64,000 nt of DNA, from NCBI GenBank assembly GCA_025267735.1, contig CM046299.1, forward strand, positions 41,709,733-41,773,732. The letters run 5' to 3'. The DNA comes from Mactra quadrangularis (Eukaryota > Mollusca > Bivalvia > Venerida > Mactridae). Positions within the stretch are counted from its first letter, which is position 1; each line of letters starts with the position of its first letter. The notes beneath the pieces were generated by a model. It was not told the origin of the DNA, did not search any database, and saw nothing but the letters and a program-made list of their open reading frames with translations. This document shows positions 1-11,300 of this stretch, piece after piece. Both the position numbers and the translations under genes were made by a program.

Positions 1-1680
1 ATAGTAATTATAGACCATAACTATATAATGTCTAGTGACTGACACGTTATAAATGGTGTTTAATTTACGACTGTAGTTTGTTGATATGTAAAGGTCGTAA
101 ACTAGGCTTATGTTTACTGTTTCAATATAAACTTGTCTTATTTTTAGATAACTATATCATGTATCTATACAGTAAAAATGTATTATTTAAACTTCATACA
201 AGTTTACAAGTTTATTCAACAAAGAAATATGCCAATCATATTGATGTAATTGGACGTGCTCACATAATGCAAGTTTTACTAACAGAATCCGCAAAAAGTT
301 CCGGGAATATCTATTTATCAACTTGTCACCATAACAAATTCAGTAGTTCAGCGCTTTTATTTTCTTTGTTAATATTGTTGAGAAGGTTAAACAGTTTCCT
401 CGGCTTCTCAACTGAAATACCCCGTCACACACTCTAGCCTGTTATCACACACCTGAAACAAATAAATTTAAAAATGAGCATGAGTATATGTTTTTTAATA
501 AAAACAATATAAACGCATGATTTAAACAAAATTATCTGTCTGTTCTTCTTTGTTCTGATGGTCGCGAAAATAGGTGACAAAATGGCGAATTTCCCATATA
601 CATGTACCCACAAAAATCTTAATTCCAATGAAAGCACTATATACTTTACTGCATCATGTACCCTTGTGTCCACCATGACATTATGAATCTAATTGTGCAA
701 TTTCAGAGGTAACTTTAAATTAAACAGCTGATTTCTGTGGTAGCTCCGGAAACCCCTACATTCGCATCTGACAGCTACTTTTTGGAATATCTCGGTCAAT
801 ACTGTTATAACCAATTTAAATGAACAATTGAGATGCAATTCTAGCATCTGAAACTTAAATTAAACAATCAAAAATATTTTAAATCTCACAACTTCACTTC
901 AATTGCAAAAAAATCGTCTGTTATGAATTTCTATCCCGGCCAATTCGGCACGGCGGCTTTAAACTGTGGTGTGCCACCCGAAGTATTTATTACTTTCAAA
1001 GTGTTATACTTGAACTTTTTTTGTAAAATTCTACCTAAAAGTGTAAGCTAGCGTAGGATCATTCTATTCTATATCAAACATTCAGAACTTTTCCAAAGAT
1101 ATTTGTCTGTATAATGTCACAATACTATATAAGCAACAAACTGTTCGGTAAGAAATATTATGATTTATATTCATTTGTGGGTAACAGTGATAGTTTGTTT
1201 ACATTTGATATTTCATAACAGGTTATGCGTAGAAATATTAACAAAGTTGTGCGAAAATACAATCGATGCAGAGTAAACGATCAGCTGTTTTTTGTTTTTT
1301 TTTTTTCAAAAAAAATCATTCAAAATAAAAGATGGCGTCAAGTATGGCCGCTAGTTTTATAAAAGACTGATTTACATGTACGCACATATCTCAATATTTA
1401 TGTTGATTTTGTATTAAGCTGGACGTGTACTTTTACACATATTTGGTCAAAAGTTAGAACGAATGTTATCCTCATCCGGTCAATTATTACAATGTAAACG
1501 CTGACCCGCCAGTTTCTGTCTGTTATTTATCACTGTTGTAAACTCGAGTGGCAATTGACAAACAATGAGGCACTTGAGGTTGACCATTATATTATACTGA
1601 CCTCTATATACAAACACGTTTAGATAAAGTGTGAAGTTGTCATCTTCACAATAAGGAAATAATCATTAACATTATATATA
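1..1680. other. AT-rich non-coding sequence
   Basis: I see no supportable gene here. The longest open frames (120 residues or fewer) have no recognisable domain and no convincing splice sites. The stretch lies beyond the 3' end of the SLC43-family gene. Confidence 0.5.
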
Positions 1681-1684
1681 TGAG

Positions 1685-1980
1685 TTTTAACTCAGTCGGT
1701 AGCATACACTGCAAGAGGGGTGATAGGTTCGATTCCTGAGTGAAGCATACTTTAGTGGAGTTTGGTCATGAAATAATTTCTACAGCCATTCTCAATCCTG
1801 TCACTGATTCTTACTCATGTAGACCAGGTATAGTTACCGTGGAATTGCAATTTCTGCCTAGTAACTGGTTATTAGCTTAATCCAGATTTTGTCCTTACAG
1901 GAACGGTTAGTAGGTTGACGGACCGTCATGATATGACCTGTACAGGCGTCTTTAAACCTAATCAAATCAACTTAGTTTGT
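1685..1980 (+). repeat. Old tRNA-derived SINE (family A relic)
   Basis: A decayed tRNA-like head (CTCAGTCGGTAGCA, then GGTTCGATTCC) is followed by the family A body: a TTTGGTCATGAAATAATTTC block, a GCCATTCTC block and a TAACTGGTTATTAGC block. It is the same layout as the intact copy at 23098-23411, but strongly diverged. Confidence 0.7.
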
Positions 1981-2300
1981 CATCTGTTTGACTATGGATC
2001 CAAGAGTCATGAGTTCGAATACCGGCCGGGACTTACATGCATTCGTATATATTGTAGTTGGCTATGAAATATCTTCTGCGGCCATTCTCCCACCATTTTC
2101 TTTGTCAAATGAGTCAGATGTTAGCCACTAGCGCACTAGAGATGTATTGTACTAAAATCTTGCATGTTTGTAAGCCCGTGCCAAAAGGGCTAGGCCTACA
2201 AAAGGACCATGAGTAGGATGTTGACCACCGCTGAAAAATGACTGAGAAGAATAATGCTGAAACGCGGCGTAAGTCACCCACCATTAACAAGAGCACCGCT
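1981..2300 (+). repeat. Second decayed SINE, family A-like
   Basis: A remnant B-box-like GAGTTCGAATACCGGCCGGG is followed by GGCTATGAAATATCTTCTGCGG and GCCATTCTCCCACC, which match the family A body. The 3' half departs from the family, so the right boundary is uncertain. Confidence 0.45.
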
Positions 2301-2394
2301 AGGCGGAGCATTATATGCCTGAGAATAATTGTGGAAAACAAAGCAGAGAAAAAAGATACCATTGAGAATGCTTCTTTTTATTCGTGATGAGTAT

Positions 2395-2650
2395 AACTTT
2401 GTCACTCATGCTCCGGAAACTGTTTTCAGTTTTAAGGTAATAGTGACCTTGACCTTTGACCTTGTGACCCCAAAATCAATAAGGCTCTTTTACCCGATAT
2501 GGACAATCATCCTATGAAGTTAGAATATTGTGAGCCGAATGGAACTTAAGTTATGCTCCGGAAACCAAATTGCTAACAGACGGACGGACGGACGGACAGA
2601 CAGGCGCCAGGGGGTATAACATAATATGCCCAAAATTGTTTCGAGCATAT
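2395..2650 (+). repeat. Dispersed repeat with GACG microsatellite
   Basis: The stretch carries two CTCCGGAAAC blocks, a TGACCTTGACCTTTGACCTT block and a (GGAC)n run near 2577-2600, and it ends in ATAATATGCCC. I recall this arrangement from bivalve intergenic DNA. That is recognition only and has not been searched. Confidence 0.5.
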
Positions 2651-3074
2651 AATAATACACCATCATGTTTCAGCAATGGTTGAAATTGTTGAGAATTTTA
2701 CACTTGAAAACAACCTGAGCACATGTATTGCTACCAGGTCGTATATTTCCGGTACTGGTCGGAGTTTTCCGACTTAATTCGAACAGACAAGCCGTAAATA
2801 ATCTGCAATTTCTGTGATCTGAAAATGTTTTCATTTGACAAACCCGGTCGAGTTTAGAGTGCGATTACATTAATATGGTGGCTAATTTGTGCCATTAGAT
2901 AACTAGATAATTAACTAGCTAATAAGCTGGTTATCTGGTGGCAGAAATACGCCGCCATACATTAAACTACTCGTTACCTGAAATATTTTGTCACTTTTAC
3001 TTAAATTTACTTTTCTCGTTTGAAGCGTTTTCTTGATTATGTAATCATAAAACCAATGACCGGACATAAATAAT

Positions 3075-3375
3075 ATTAATTGGTAGTGAGCCGGGATTTC
3101 CAATCTAGTGTCCGGAAGGGGGTATGTGTTCGTATCCTACTAGAGCCGCTGGTACCCTTCACGAAAATTTGACAATTATGTCAATTTTTGTACAAAATAA
3201 TATATGTAGAGAAGTGTTTAGCCTTGTGGAAGGAAACGTTAGCACTGGAAGTAGACAAGTGGCCAGGAAAGCTTTATTAGGCACACTTGATGCCGTTTTA
3301 AATAACCTTGTGTTGACACGGCGTTACACCCAATATAAAAATAGTATCCATCTATTAAAAATAAGATTACCTTGA
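3075..3375 (+). repeat. Old SINE, family B relic
   Basis: The body blocks match the intact family B copy at 16095: CCTTCACGAAAATTTGACAA, AGCCTTGTGGAAGG, AAGTGGCCAGGAAAGC and a 3' end TGTTGACACGGCGTTACACC. The tRNA-like head is eroded. The open frame across it is not a gene. Confidence 0.65.
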
Positions 3376-3529
3376 GATGATAATGAGGTTCAAAAGTTAC
3401 AGGGTGATACGATAGATAGCCCAATTAATTTACATTCATGAAATTTGTAGTAATTTATCTACTCATGGCGACAATGAGATTGCCCTCTTAATACATACGC
3501 TATTACAACCAAAAAGAAGGCACGATGAT

Positions 3530-3842
3530 GCTGCACAGGCCCGTATGAATAGGGGGGCTAGGGGGGGGCTTAGCCCTCCCAATATTTTCAGCAGTTATAG
3601 TGATTGAGGATCTTAGATGAATCTGTCACACCAGAGACATAGAAAAAGCACAGATGTATCGACAAAATAAATATGAATACACACACTTTTTATGAAGCAA
3701 GATGCTCAAATGCAGTGTAAAATTAAAATTAAACTTAATCATGTACTTAGTATACATTCCTTCCATACTTATTGAATAAAGCCCCTGTTCATACCGTTAG
3801 CCCCCCCCCCCGCATCTGAAAATGCTTCCTACGTGCCTGCTG
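3530..3842. mobile_element. MITE-like element with G/C-run ends
   Basis: The left end CAGGCCCGTA and the right end TACGTGCCTG form an imperfect inverted repeat. Poly-G (3555-3570) and poly-C (3801-3811) runs and GGCTTAGCC / GTTAGCCCC blocks sit just inside the two ends. The interior is AT-rich with no coding content. Confidence 0.5.
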
Positions 3843-3849
3843 CATATAT

Positions 3850-4448
3850 TTTATAATTTGCTTTTAAAAGGGTTAACGATTTTTTTTGAATACATGTGAA
3901 TCAGTTTAGAAAAAGGATGATTTCTTCCAAGACCTCTCTTTGAAGGTACAGTAAAAAACAGAGTTGAAGTGCATCTCCTGGTCCCCTGGGGTGGGACAAT
4001 GCTAAAAGAATTGGCCCAAGGATTGCCATTCGGAGAGGGGACCCTTCCGGCGTCAAGGGACTGTTCATCATTCATAGAAAGACTGTCTGAACTCTTTAAG
4101 ACTGCTGGCCTTTGCTTACACACTAAAACCACAATAAAAACTTTACCAGTAAAATATTATTTAATATTGAAATCCAGATTGCTTATTGTTACAAAAACAA
4201 ACATGTTAAAAAACTAACTAAAGCAATAATAAATATTTTTATTATAACTTTCAATAAACAATTTATAATACAATTTATTAACAAATATTTAAACAAAAAT
4301 GATATGTAATAACAATTGGCAAAGAATACAGCTGTAAAACGATGTGACGTCACACATATGACGTATTGTAATCTCAGTAAAATCAACCTTTTTATCGCCG
4401 ACGATGATTTGATGAGTTTAATTTTTTGGTCATTTTCACTAGCGATTC
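3850..4448. other. Unassigned non-coding stretch
   Basis: A GC-richer block at 3960-4130 has an 82-codon open frame on the plus strand and an overlapping frame on the minus strand. Neither shows a domain I recognise or clear splice sites. The rest is AT-rich. Confidence 0.35.
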
Positions 4449-4735
4449 ATAGGCGGATTTAGCGGGGGTCAAGGGGTCCGGAACCCCCCCCCCCCCTAGA
4501 ATTTCCAAAATGTACCTTTTTATTCGTGTAATTATTGACAGTAAGTCATTTTTATGTAGCATTAAGCAATTTTTCTCGGTGCTTAAGATAGATTTAATGG
4601 TTATGTAGTTTTTATTATTAATATATTGCATTATTCTGCAAAATGTGTATAATGTGGTTGTGGTTCGAAAGTTAGGACCCCCCTGGACAAAGTTCGGACC
4701 CCCTTTAGAAAAAAAATCCTGGATCCGCCCTTGCT
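4449..4735. mobile_element. MITE-like element with GGCGGATYY termini
   Basis: The left end ATAGGCGGATTTAGCGGGGG and the right end CTGGATCCGCCCTTG are roughly inverted copies of each other. A long poly-C run (4484-4497) and a second GGACCCCCCTGG block lie inside. No coding content is visible. Confidence 0.5.
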
Positions 4736-5094
4736 CTTAAATACACTGAAAGAATAATTATTTGGATCGAATTCTAATGTGATGTCACCATTTCATTTAT
4801 ATGTTTTTCATTCGGATCTCCTCGACGGACATAACATAGATTATGCAGTCAATCTAAATTTCATTTTAAATGTGTATTATGTTGAAATAAAGTCAGAACT
4901 ACATTAAATCATAACCCTTGGGACCTAGTATTTCAAATAAAATAGTTTTGATAACGTGTTAAACGGCGTTAAACCCAACAAACTAACAAACTTAAGTTAA
5001 GCATATATAACGTTATTTTTTGAAGTCGTTACTTCAAATACCATAATTAGAGGGACCATACGTAAAACATGTGTATTTTGATGCGACTCATAAA

Positions 5095-5785
5095 TATAAT
5101 TATTTGGATACAAATTAAATCAAAATGTCCGTCACCATTACCGTCTTTTATATGGAAGATTCAAAGTGACTGTCGATAGGTTTTTTCTAACACTGAATGG
5201 TTCTAACACTATACCCTTTAGCTTCTGGTCACGACGAGTCAAAATAAAAGTTCATATTTTTCAAAAATGACAATTTTCCATTTCTATACAATCAACTACT
5301 TTCAACACAAAATGTGTTTCAGCGCTTTGATTAAAACTCGTCCCACGACGTTGTTTGACCTTTGCAGAACAGAACTCCATGACATTTTGCATTTTTCATT
5401 CAATCCTTTCTTTATGGGAACCTGGACACTTTCCTGCCCAAAAGTAAAAGTTAGCAGATTTGAATAAAATTTATTTGGATACAAAATCACAATGTCTGTC
5501 ATCATTACATATTTATTATGGAAGATTCAAAATGACTTTCGATAGGTTTCTTCTAATGATTCCAAGACTATTCCTTTAGCTTCTGGTCACGACGAGTCAA
5601 AATAAAAGTTTATACTTTTCAAAAATGACAATTTTCCATTTCTAAACAATTAACAACTTTTAAACCCAAAAAGTCCGTGTATCAGCGCTTTGATTAATGA
5701 TCGTCTCACGATATCGTTTGACCTTCGGAGAAAAGAACTCGTTGAATGTACTTTTCCATTCAATCCTTTCTTTTCATGAACCTAA
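5095..5785. repeat. Direct tandem duplication of about 370 bp
   Basis: Unit 1 (about 5100-5415) and unit 2 (about 5469-5780) share many blocks in the same order: TTATTTGGATACAAA, GGAAGATTCAAA, TAGCTTCTGGTCACGACGAG, CAAAAATGACAATTTTCCAT, CAGCGCTTTGATTAA and CATTCAATCCTTTCTTT. A weaker third start (TTATTTGGAT, 4758) precedes them. Both units are AT-rich and non-coding. Confidence 0.8.
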
Positions 5786-6834
5786 AAACTGATCGAAATA
5801 AAAAAATTACATAAGTATTGTAAGCGCTTTAAAATGCCACTCACATGGTATCCACACATTTGTAGAATAGTTTAGCTTTCCATGATTTGAGAGAGTATTC
5901 TGTTGAACGTAGGATAATAATCAGAACAGAAAAGCATACTAGGAGTTGCTTTGTTACTTCTTTTGTTTGGTTTTATATATTTTGTTTTGAAACTTTACTA
6001 AAAAATGAAATATGAACTATTATGCCAAATAAATTCCGTAACGGAAGCACGGTCAGGAAATAGCATACATTTTTATCTAATCTGTTCCTAGAGTGATTAA
6101 TTCTAACACATTCCCACAAGTTGACCTCTTCTTATAATTTGTAGGAACAAGTTAGAAAAATGTTTATCACGTCCCCGCCATGCTTACGTATTCCAATTGA
6201 TATTCCCTCGACACAAGGTCTAAGATTAGCAACTATGAACCAAATGGTGAAATGAATTGTTTGAACATATAATTATCATTTTGGTGACGTCATTTACGTG
6301 AAAAATGCCATTTGAATACATCGACCCCCCACTATTTTGTGAAAAAAATGAAGTAATCACCGAAAGCTAAGTGATTACGAATTTGGTTTGGGACGAATTT
6401 GCTAGGGGACGAATCTTTTCGTTCATTCTTTAAATTGGATGCATAAACTTCCGATTTGAACTTTAAACACGAATTCTATCAAATATCTCAAGCATAAAAG
6501 TGAAATTTAAAAAAATGAAAAAGGAAGCATTTACGCGCCCCCCCCCCCAAAAGTTATCCGATCTTTATAGATTTAAATGATGTCTACGAAAACCGCTCAC
6601 GTAATTTGTCGACATGACCCGATGTCGCCTCAAGTTTGACAGCAGCTATTATGGGAATTCTACCTTAGTACAACGCTTAAAAGAAATGTTCCACACACGA
6701 ATATATATTTGAAATAATTTTAGATAATAAACAATCGTGCTTAGAACGAAAAAAATCAACTGTATATACAAATATGAACACATAAAAAATGTAATATATC
6801 ACAGAAGACAACGTGTTGATTTGGTGCATACATA

Positions 6835-7207
6835 ATGAGGGACTTTTGTCTGTTATCTTCCCTTGATAAAATCTGAAGCAATCCAATTGGTAAGTAAGTC
6901 CTATCAGTTGGAACCCTTGGATTTTATCATTAAAGTCCTACATGTATTTAAGGATAATAAAACATTTCATCTAATATCTGTCTTGTTAATTAAGATATTA
7001 AAAAGGAGTTGTGAAATCTAGATAGTTCTTTACCCGAACAATATTAAGTTTGATTTTCAAACAAATTAAATTATTTACAAAGAAGTTATTTAGGATTAAG
7101 TGTAGCAAAATTGACAATGAAAAGTAAGGGTAAAATCCGAGTAATCCGACTGATTGGACTTACCTATTTGAAGACTATACAAGGGGAAATAACTCCTTAA
7201 TGTCCCT
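6835..7207. mobile_element. MITE family M1, copy 1 (TA target)
   Basis: It shares most of its length with the second copy at 29937-30300, including CTGAAGCAATCCAATTGGTA near the left end and GGACTTACCTATTTGAAGA near the right. The ends GAGGGAC and GTCCCT are inverted and each is flanked by TA, which suggests a Tc1/mariner-type target. There is no open frame of note. Confidence 0.75.
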
Positions 7208-7399
7208 TATAACATGTATATAGAATCACAATATCACTAATTATGCCAGACAAATAATAATTTTAAAGTTTTGAAAATCGCTCGTTGGAGGGTAACACTT
7301 ATAAAAACGCATTATGCATTATGTGCAGACTTAAACATCACTTAATACCGACAGCAAGTAAAATATAAATTGAGATTATGGCATTCATACCCATAACTG

Positions 7400-7915
7400 T
7401 TGTAGCTATTCACGTAATATTATTTTCATGACGTGTTTTCGTATGATATTCATGCACATAATAGGTATTCACATATTGAGTTTTTCTTGCAATAGTAAAG
7501 AGTTTTCACATAATGGGCATCACATAATTGAATTCGCATAAAAGATTTTCACATAAAAATTATGTATTCACATAATTTGTCTTCATAGTATGGTTTTTAC
7601 TAAATGGATTTTCACATAATTGATTTTCACATGATGTACTTTCACATAATATATTTTCAGATAAAACGTTTTCATATAATACGTATTCACATAATATGTA
7701 TCTAAATGATAGTTTTTCACATAATCCGTATTCAAATAATAGTTTTCATATAATGTGCTGGCATGTGCACTACGTGTATAAGTAACGGGTTTTCACATTG
7801 TTAGAATAACATAATAGACATTTACATAAAAGAATTTCACATAAAATGAATTCACAGATCAGATTTTCACATAATATGTATTCACGTCATAAAAGTTTTT
7901 TCACATAATTGTTTT
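7400..7915. repeat. Degenerate minisatellite, TTTTCACATAAT core
   Basis: About 28 diverged units of 15-18 bp carry the core TTTTCACATAAT or TATTCACATAAT. The array starts about 310 bp beyond the stop codon of the SLC43-family gene, on the far side of its predicted poly(A) signal. The core is constant while the following 3-6 bases vary. Confidence 0.8.
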
Positions 7916-7937
7916 TGAGATAAAGGACTTTCGAAAT

Positions 7938-7943
7938 TTTATT
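7938..7943 (-). terminator. Predicted poly(A) signal of the SLC43-family gene
   Basis: This is the first AATAAA on the minus strand downstream of the TAA stop at 8223. It implies a 3' UTR of roughly 300 nt that ends just before the TTTTCACATAAT minisatellite. Confidence 0.5.
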
Positions 7944-8222
7944 CTGATCATTTTCTTTTTTTCTGACTACTAGTACGTGGAAAGGTCCAAAAATACCCGA
8001 AATTTGACTTGTAGCGACTATCTAAAGACACATGTACCTAAATACTTAAACTAGATACGTACATGTACCCAGTTAGTAATAACCAAATAAAAACACATTG
8101 ACGTAAATTAAATTAGCAGACATTTTATATAACTGGCATATTAATTATCTTAACATTCATGAAGTGACCAGGTCGAAGTTTTTTGTGCTGAGTCTGGTTT
8201 ACGTCTTCTAAACGATGATCTG

Positions 8223-8348
8223 TTAAATGAAGATTTCGATGGCGTCAGATTTAGTCGGTGTTTGAGACTTGTGTTTCTTACATTTTATCCAAATATGTAA
8301 GGGATGAGCAAGAGACGACACAGCTAGTATGATGAGAAATATATTTAC
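8223..8348 (-). CDS. SLC43-family transporter, exon 10 (last coding)
   Basis: It encodes residues 502-542 and the TAA stop. It carries the last membrane segment (VNIFLIILAVSSLAHPLHIW) and a basic cytoplasmic tail ending in AIEIFI. It enters in phase 0. The acceptor CAATCTATTTCAG is itself part of the first unit of the adjoining minisatellite (8349-9058). Confidence 0.9.
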   Translation of the reverse strand, partial: VNIFLIILAVSSLAHPLHIWIKCKKHKSQTPTKSDAIEIFI

Positions 8349-11300
8349 CTGAAATAGATTGTAAAAAATGTCATTGATATGAAATAGATTGTAAAAAATG
8401 TCATTGTTATAAAATGGTTTGTAAAACAAATGTCATTTGAATGAATTAGATTGGAAAAACTGTCATTGAAATGAAATAGATTGAAAAATGTCGTTGAAAT
8501 GAAATAGATTGGAAAAAATGTCATTGAAATGAAATAGATTGTAAAAATGTCATTGAAATGAAATAGATTGGAAAATTGTTATTTGAATGAATTAGATTGT
8601 AGAAATGTCATTGAAATGAAATAGATTGTAAAAAATGTCATTATTATGAAATACATTGGAAAAAATGTCATTGAAATGAATTAGATTGTAGAAATGTCAT
8701 TGAAATGACATAGATTGAACAAATGTCATTGAAATGAAATAGATTGTAAAATGTCATTGATTAAAAAAGATTTGAAAAATGTCTTGAAATGAAATATATT
8801 GTAGAAATGTCATTGAAATGAAATATATTGTAGAAATGTCATTGAAATGAAATATATTGGAAAAATGTCATTGTTATGAAATGGTGTGGAAAATGTCATT
8901 GGAATGAAATAGATTGGTAAAAATTGTTACTGAAATGAAATAGATAAGGCAAAATGTCATTAAAATGAAATACATTGGTAAAAAATGTTATTGAAAAGAA
9001 ATAGATTGGAAAAAGAACCTAATTGAAATAAATAAATTGGTAATGATGTCATTGAATATAAAGAGTATGCAACATTTTCAAAATTAACGTAGCTTGTTTT
9101 TATACAAATTTAGTTTTTGTACTCTTAAAATAATTTACAAATACCCGTATCAGCGGCATAGTAAATTACGTCTGGACTTTAGATGTACCTTTCCGAATGC
9201 GTTTCTGAGCAGTTCGAGCTTCATTGGACGGGTTCGGGTAGAACGCAAAATTCGACATTAATCTAGATTTTCCACCATTTATAGGATATATGGATTTGTT
9301 ATTGAACTTGTGAGAGTGTATGTGAGTAATGGTTAAAGACATGGGTCCCTGAAAGTTAGGTTTGATTTACAACCCTTCATACATGTAATCATACTTTGTA
9401 TTATTCTGGCGCGGCGTTAAACCCAATAAATAAACATATAGTTTTAATTAGTATAACTGTAGTTCATTTTTAATATCTTGATATTTTATGTAATTTTCTA
9501 CAACGTCAAGGTAATCGTAGATATGTTTTAAGAAATTGTTACTTTTTCGTACTTGAATTAGGAAAAACTTCGACCATATTGTTGTTTGTTTCTATGTGCT
9601 GTATTTTGATGGCCTTGATGGTATAGTACTTATAAGTTTCTAACCTTGTGTTAATCAATACATCGTTATATAAAGGTTTCAATTAATTATGTTCAATTTA
9701 AAGAACAATTTCATAAACAGAACATAACAGTAAATTTATTTAGAAAAGTACAAAGTTCATATTCATAAATACATAAAATATGATAACACACATAATAAAT
9801 ATAATAACGTATGCAGAACATTTGAATTTTGACAAGAAGTGAACAGACTTTACTAGTCTATATAAATATAAACATGTAGTATCACACATAATCAAACTAT
9901 AAATAAATATTTGGAAATTAAACATATGATATCACACAATATTTAATAGATTCTTTAACAAAAATTGAGACTTTAATTGACGTTGAAACATTTTGACAAT
10001 TTAATAATTCAATAAATTTAAACATTGAAGGTTTTTTTTGGTAAAAATATGGTTTTATGTATTTTTTACGTATGTCAGAATAAAAAGAACATATTTAAGT
10101 CATATCATATCATATATCGTATCGTATCGTATCGTACCATGAAATGAGTTGATAATTGAAATGAAAACTTAAGGTTTGATATTTTCTACCATTGGATGAG
10201 TAAATTGAATTGTTTTTAACAAATTCAGAATAACTGAGATTTTTAATCATCTTGTGGCAATCGCTGCTATTGCTGGATATGGCCATGGCCTAGTTACATT
10301 GTGGTTAAAACTAGTTTTAGGCGGTTAAAGATGTATTTGCGGTATCCAGCTCTTGATGGTGAATTTCAATTGCACATCAACTTAACTCATCGATTGTTTT
10401 TACATTTTTATAGAAAATTCGTCACATTTCGTGAATTATGACCGAAAGCTTACTGTTTATGGATGATGGTTGACGTTAAGTCTCTTATGTTTACACTGGG
10501 ACCGCTCAGAGACAAAACTAGTTAATCAACTATAGGCGGCCGGCACGATTCCTACCAAAACACTTTATACATGTTTCAATAGTGTTTTCACTCGGAATTA
10601 TACCGAATGCTCATGGAACCAACATTCATTCAGCTAGAATTAGAGTTGTTAGACTAAATATAATCAAATAACTGTAAATGTGCATTCAAACTTCTTATTC
10701 AAATGATATAATATCCTTATGGACACTGCATACTTATGGTCAATAAGTATTTCTGAGTTATTCCAAATTTCGAATACCTGATAACAGAACCGCAAGTTGA
10801 AACCAACAAACTACATGTGCCATTAAACTCGAACAAACTTATGCAATGTATTTTGGCTATTTGGCCACTAGTCCTTGCACATATCGAGGGTTGCCAGCAA
10901 GACTAGAGATAGTAACTCAAAATATTACATTAAAATAAGAGGATATGTGTAATTTTAGAAATATGGCCGATTTGAAGAATGCAATTTATGACCTGTTCGA
11001 CCATGCAAATGCTTGAATCACCATCATGGTGTTGTACCCCAGTGCTCTCATGTTTCACTTTTCAGAATCATGTTATGTAAAGTTCAATCTTTTTATTTGC
11101 AACTTTTAGTTACAATTATCACACATTAGTGCAAGTATGATATTTGATAATAAATGATTCATTTCATTTATATAACATTCATTTCGAATACCTGATAACA
11201 GAACCGCAAGTTGAAACCAACGTTCATTTCATTTATATGACATAACATTTTGTTAACATTACATACATTTATTGCATAAAATGATATAAAGCTTTGTCAA

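Noticed and set aside
78..437. 119-codon open frame at the window start
   Set aside because: It begins at a non-ATG codon, has no recognisable domain, and its composition is like the surrounding AT-rich DNA.
8349..9058. CRISPR-like array (about 30-bp regular units)
   Set aside because: The units are contiguous with no distinct spacers and drift in sequence; it is a eukaryotic intronic minisatellite.
9740..9925. Hydrophobic 61-codon minus-strand frame as a last transporter exon
   Set aside because: It has no family similarity or suitable acceptor. The exon at 8223-8348 fits in phase and sequence.
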